Positions 60,123 to 64,000 of a stretch of 64,000 nucleotides of DNA are shown here, one piece after another (the first letter of the stretch is position 1; the number at the start of each line of letters is the position of its first letter). Where the stretch lies: the NCBI RefSeq assembly GCF_047495875.1, contig NC_092464.1, forward strand, positions 22,104,865 to 22,168,864, read 5' to 3'. The translations under genes and the position numbers were made by a program. The notes beneath the pieces were generated by a model. The model worked only from the letters and a program-made list of their open reading frames with translations. It searched no databases and was not told the origin of the DNA. Source of the DNA: Pithys albifrons albifrons (Eukaryota > Chordata > Aves > Passeriformes > Thamnophilidae).

Positions 60123-62563
60123 GTAAGATGGAATTGAATTTAATTGATATTTGCAGCATTGAGTAATTATTCATATATAATGTTTATATTTTTCAGAATG
60201 ACCTCATCTGAGATGCCACAGCTTGATCACTAATGGATTATTAGAAAACAGAAATCTGAAAGTAAAGGGCTAAAATCTTTTGGGATTGCGGGGTCAACCC
60301 TTGTGGTCAAAATATCTGAATCATTTCAACGGGGAACTTTTTAAAGTGTTCTTCCTTTGATGTATTTTTGTCACCACTGCCTGGTAGAGCCTTTGCTAGA
60401 AAAAGAGGGGAGTTACAGTATCAAAGTATTGGTGTTACAGCAGCATGTAGAAAAATATGTGCGGTGAAGTTTCTGTGCAGAAACTTACAGAGATACGGAT
60501 TCACTTAAAACCATCATCCTGTGTTAGACATTTACTAATGGATTGATTGACTGATTGATTGATTGATTGTCACTTTTTTCCTTTTCTGCTGAAGATGCCC
60601 ATTTGCTCTGATTTATGCTTTATTAATTTACATAGTGAATAACATAGCATTAGAAGTTCTAGAAAGTGTATTAGAGTGGCATTAGCAGATGAGCTGACTG
60701 GTTGCCATCTGCAAGCCTCTTGGCATGTCTGTAGAAAATGGCTTTGCACTAGACATTAAGAACATGCACTTCTGTGCCTGTGGAGATATTAATGTTGCCG
60801 CTTGTTCTTCCTTTTTTTCTCTCTGTGGCTGCTTCAGATGTCTTGGTATTAATTCTTCAGCCACCAATAATCTAAGATACTTGTATGTATAAAAAAGTCA
60901 ATCAATCAAAACAAAAACAAAACCCCTCCTCTTACAGATTTCTTTTATTAGGTTTTCTGGCTGAAAACCTAATCCAGTAGAAATGAAAAAATTCTTGACT
61001 TGGCTTTGCAAGCTAAATAAAGTATTATCTAACCAACAAAACAAACTGTTACATGAGGACAAGTTTTAAAGTCTATACATATGTACCATGAAGTTTTTTC
61101 ATAATATGCAAGCTTTTTATTTGAGGTTCTGTCAAATGAAACTGCTTGAATATTCATCTGATTCATCACTGAACAGAGTTTAGAGGCAGGTGCAGATCTG
61201 AATAAGCTATCGTATCAAATTTAATGGAATTTTACAAAATAATCATACTTGAAGAAAAAGCAACTGCTGTGAGCCAAACATTTCCCAGTACAGCCCTGTC
61301 CCAGGTTACAAGAAAGTTACGCTACTCATGACATTGTGCTTGTAATTCTAAGGTTACAAGGCTTGTAACCCTGAAAGGAGAAGGTTTATTTGTCCTTGCA
61401 GTTCAGCTTGCATGGCAGAATTTCTGATTGTATTTTACTTTTCCTTCTTTCTGAGGGCTACATCTGGGTTCCGGAAACTGTGTTCCAGTGGGAACAACAT
61501 TTTCATGAAAAATTCAAGTGATTTTATTCAACTTCTTTGTTGCTTCATGTCCTAAAGCAACAGTAACAATCAATTATGTAAAGGTAGTTGAGAGGCAGTG
61601 TATAAATACTTAAATTTCCCAGATGCAATATAATTTATGTTACTTTTAATGAGTTGATGTATTTTTGCATATTTTATCTACTAATTGAATCTATTTGATT
61701 TCTTATCTCAAAAAATGGACAAAAATGAGCTTTGTATTTCTGGCAGTGGCTCTACAGACCACCCACAATCCACAGATGAGGTTTTGCAAGCCTCATGACC
61801 TAGAACCTTTGCTGTCCTTCACAGTACATGCATGTTAGTCTTCCCGCTGGTGCCATACCTGCTTGCCTGCAGATGAAAATTTGGGTCTTTATTTCAAAGT
61901 CATGATAAGAATTTTACAAACCAACAGGGTAATATATGCATAATTGTGAACAGATGTTGTCCACATGTGTGCATTCCTTTGTATGTTAGAACATTTACTA
62001 AGTATTACTTAAACCTGGAATTACAACTCTGTTTCACTAGTGGCCTGTTTTTTAAAGCTACTGAAGATCTGCTTGGTTTGGCTTGCCGTAGACTTCAGGG
62101 CACCAACACACCTTCCAACGAATCCCGTACTGCATTGTAGGCACTGTTTAGTGTGAAGCACCACAGATGGTAAAGAGAAGCTGTTGCCCACGGTGCTGCT
62201 CCATGCACTGCAGTGCTGGAAGATGCTGTGATGGCTTTTCTTCAGTCGTGAGAGCTTTGGCACACTGTGTCAGCATTAGGACCTGGAAGGCAGCATTCAC
62301 TAATGCATGTTCCCATTGAAACTAACTGCTTTTCCACAGAATGATCTAGTTGGGAGTTGCAGTCATGAAAACCGGCACATGCTTTCTCCACAACTTGCTC
62401 CCTTCTCCAGAGATGGTTTGCTCAATAGGCACTATCACTATGAGTGGCAGTGCTACTTAGCACCCTGATAACAAGGAAAGATGACCTTCTCCTTGCTTAA
62501 GTGTTGTTCCTCTTCCTGTTTGCAGGTTGTTACAGGTCTCAATTCTCTTTTCTGGCCTTCCAG
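60123..62563 (+). other. FAM171A1: FAM171A1 intron 6
   Basis: A 2,441-nt phase-1 intron. It holds a short impure (GATT)n tract at 60541-60570 and a perfect short inverted repeat at 61352-61370. I recognise no transposable element. Two extra AG sites lie shortly before the true acceptor (see findings). Confidence 0.92.
60541..60570. repeat. (GATT)n microsatellite, one imperfect unit
   Basis: About seven GATT units with a single gact interruption. It is simple sequence inside intron 6. Confidence 0.9.
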
Positions 62564-62678
62564 GTCCCGTTGTAACACACGACATTACCAGCTATCACAC
62601 AATGTTTCTTTTGGCAATTTTAGGAGGGATGGCTCTCATACTTCTAGTCTTGCTGTGTCTGCTTTTGTATTATTGCAG
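62564..62678 (+). CDS. FAM171A1: FAM171A1 exon 7 (transmembrane helix)
   Basis: A 115-nt exon encoding residues G259-C296 plus two bases of R297. It starts in phase 1 and ends in phase 2, the only non-symmetric complete exon seen. GPVVTHDITSYHT leads into a single hydrophobic helix at about residues 272-295, starting MFLLAILGGMALILLV and ending LLLYYC. The basic run RRKCLRPRQHHKK at the start of exon 8 follows and works as a stop-transfer signal, giving a type I topology with the C-terminus in the cytoplasm. The acceptor is ggccttccag and the donor tgcag|gtaaga. The sequence is close to mammalian FAM171A1 as recalled. Confidence 0.97.
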
Positions 62679-63301
62679 GTAAGATTCACCATCCTGGTTA
62701 CTTAGTCCATGTTAGAAATATAAGCTTTTTTTGCTTACAAAATTAAAAAAAATTTTGCATTGAAATATTTTTACTTTGAGGGGGGGGAAAGTGCAAGCAA
62801 ACACTTGGAATAGAAACAGTGAGATCAAATTTCCTCTGTTCCTGGTTACATGCAGCATATACAATCCCTGCCTTTGGTAGGATGTTAGTCGAATGAATCA
62901 CACACATCTGTACCTGTGTTCCTATCAAACATGGGCATAGGTTCAAGATGCATCACTGTACGTGTTATGCATTTGCAAATGATCCTTATATTAACCTTAC
63001 ATTAAAATGAATGTTAAGCTCATTAGCAAGTGCCTATTAATGAGTGACTTTTATATTTGCCTTCTCCAGACATTTTCTCCAATTTGTAATTGGTACTTGA
63101 TATATTTCCCAACTGACATTAGTTATTCTTTAATTTTATCTTTGCTGCTGAGATAAACTTTTAATTGTTAGGTTATGTAATAAAACTCAATTCTCTTAAT
63201 ACTAATCACTGCTTAAAAATCTTCCATTAAGACACTTGCTACTTTGATTTTGTGTACAACAGTCATAAATGTGTAACTTCTTTTTTTACTGACTTTTATA
63301 G
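62679..63301 (+). other. FAM171A1: FAM171A1 intron 7
   Basis: A 623-nt phase-2 intron, gtaaga ... acttttatag. It is AT-rich, with a G8 run near 62780 and no recognised repeat. Confidence 0.93.
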
Positions 63302-64000
63302 AAGAAAATGTTTAAGACCACGTCAACATCATAAGAAACTGCAACTGTCAACAGCACTGGACACATCTAAGAAAGATCAGGCAACCTCAATGTCCCATAT
63401 AAATTTAATATTTTCACGTCGTGAGTCAGAATTTCCTGGTGGGTTGTCTGTTGCTAGCAGTGGACATCCTGAAAACTCAGGGGCAAAGGAATTAATCAGT
63501 GCTGTCCACATGGAGATGGTATCACCTAGTGGAGAAGCAGATATGCATACACCTATGCTCAAACACTCCTTCAGTACTTCCCAGGAGTTTAGCTCCCGAG
63601 AGGAACTGCTCTCTGACAAGGAGAAAGACAAGAGCAGAATTTCCTTGGATGATTTGACTCCCAGTGGGTCTCTAAGAAAAGACTACCACAAATCGGCAGA
63701 TAGTTTTCCTTTAAAGACAAGAAAATCTACAGAAACAGCTGAAGGCTATGAGTCCCCTATCAAAGATGAGTATAGGAGAAGTTACAATGCTATGCTGTCT
63801 CAGCCGTTATTTGAAAAGCAGGAGAGAGAAATTCAAGTATCTATGAACCATATTGTTACTGGAAGTAATTACAATATTCAGGAACAAATATACCCCACAC
63901 CTTCAGCCCCTGAAAAAGAGCTGCTGGACTGCAGACCTACTGATTGTATGATGTCTCGTTCAGTTGATCACCTTGAACGACCTACATCTTTCCCTCGACC
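63302..64000 (+). CDS. FAM171A1: FAM171A1 exon 8, 5' part (cytoplasmic tail), cut by window end
   Basis: The exon opens with one base completing R297 and stays open for 232 codons to the window edge, starting RKCLRPRQHHKKLQLS. It encodes the cytoplasmic tail, which is rich in Ser, Thr and charged residues and probably disordered. Conserved blocks include TSMSHINLIFSRR, TSQEFSSREELLS, DDLTPSGSLRKDYHKS, LSQPLFEKQ and MMSRSVDHLERPTSFPR, all with close counterparts in mammalian FAM171A1. In mammals the last exon holds the rest of a protein of about 890 residues, so roughly 330 codons and the 3' UTR should follow to the right. No frameshift or internal stop is seen. Confidence 0.97.

Noticed and set aside
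63377..63631. 84-codon minus-strand frame
   Set aside because: It is antisense shadow of the conserved FAM171A1 exon 8.

Overview
The window reads as vertebrate nuclear DNA from a bird, most likely a songbird. It is about 40% GC by eye, gene-poor and intron-rich. Its repeats are bird-type: CR1 retrotransposon tails ending in the ATTCTGTGATTCTGTGA-like motif, short solo LTRs resembling passerine (zebra finch) ERVL-like LTRs, and a tRNA-Ile-headed SINE with a CR1 tail of the kind I recall from passerines. The species call rests on memory of these repeat families, not on a search.

Only one protein-coding gene is supported: FAM171A1 (astroprincin), on the + strand. Seven exons are visible, which I number 2 to 8: 30177-30404, 36136-36228, 41181-41339, 46775-46951, 60006-60122, 62564-62678 and 63302 to the window edge. 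They join in one open frame of about 529 codons. They encode nearly all of the extracellular domain, the single transmembrane helix and the first part of the cytoplasmic tail. Exon 1 (start codon and signal peptide) was not found and should lie to the left. The stop codon and about the last third of the protein lie to the right. Residue numbers in the entries count from the first visible residue (E1, the split codon at the start of exon 2).

Layout: 1-30176 is non-coding, presumably the 3' part of a long intron 1. It carries a head-to-head pair of CR1 fragments (1071-2280), a solo LTR with perfect target-site duplications (2676-3303), an (AT)23 microsatellite (4511-4556), a C28-(AC)9 tract (13931-13976) and two old CR1 relics. 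Introns 2 to 4 (each about 5-6 kb) carry old CR1 relics and two more solo LTRs on the minus strand. Intron 5 (13 kb) carries a MIR-like SINE relic, a CR1 tail and the tRNA-Ile/CR1 SINE. Introns 6 and 7 are short and nearly repeat-free.

No RNA gene in working order, CRISPR array, operon or prokaryote-type system is present, and I saw no clearly new biological system. The observations most worth checking are a possible extra terminal exon at 8597-8746, a 160-codon antisense reading frame at 27647-28129, a tandem splice donor on exon 5, and the datable insertions.
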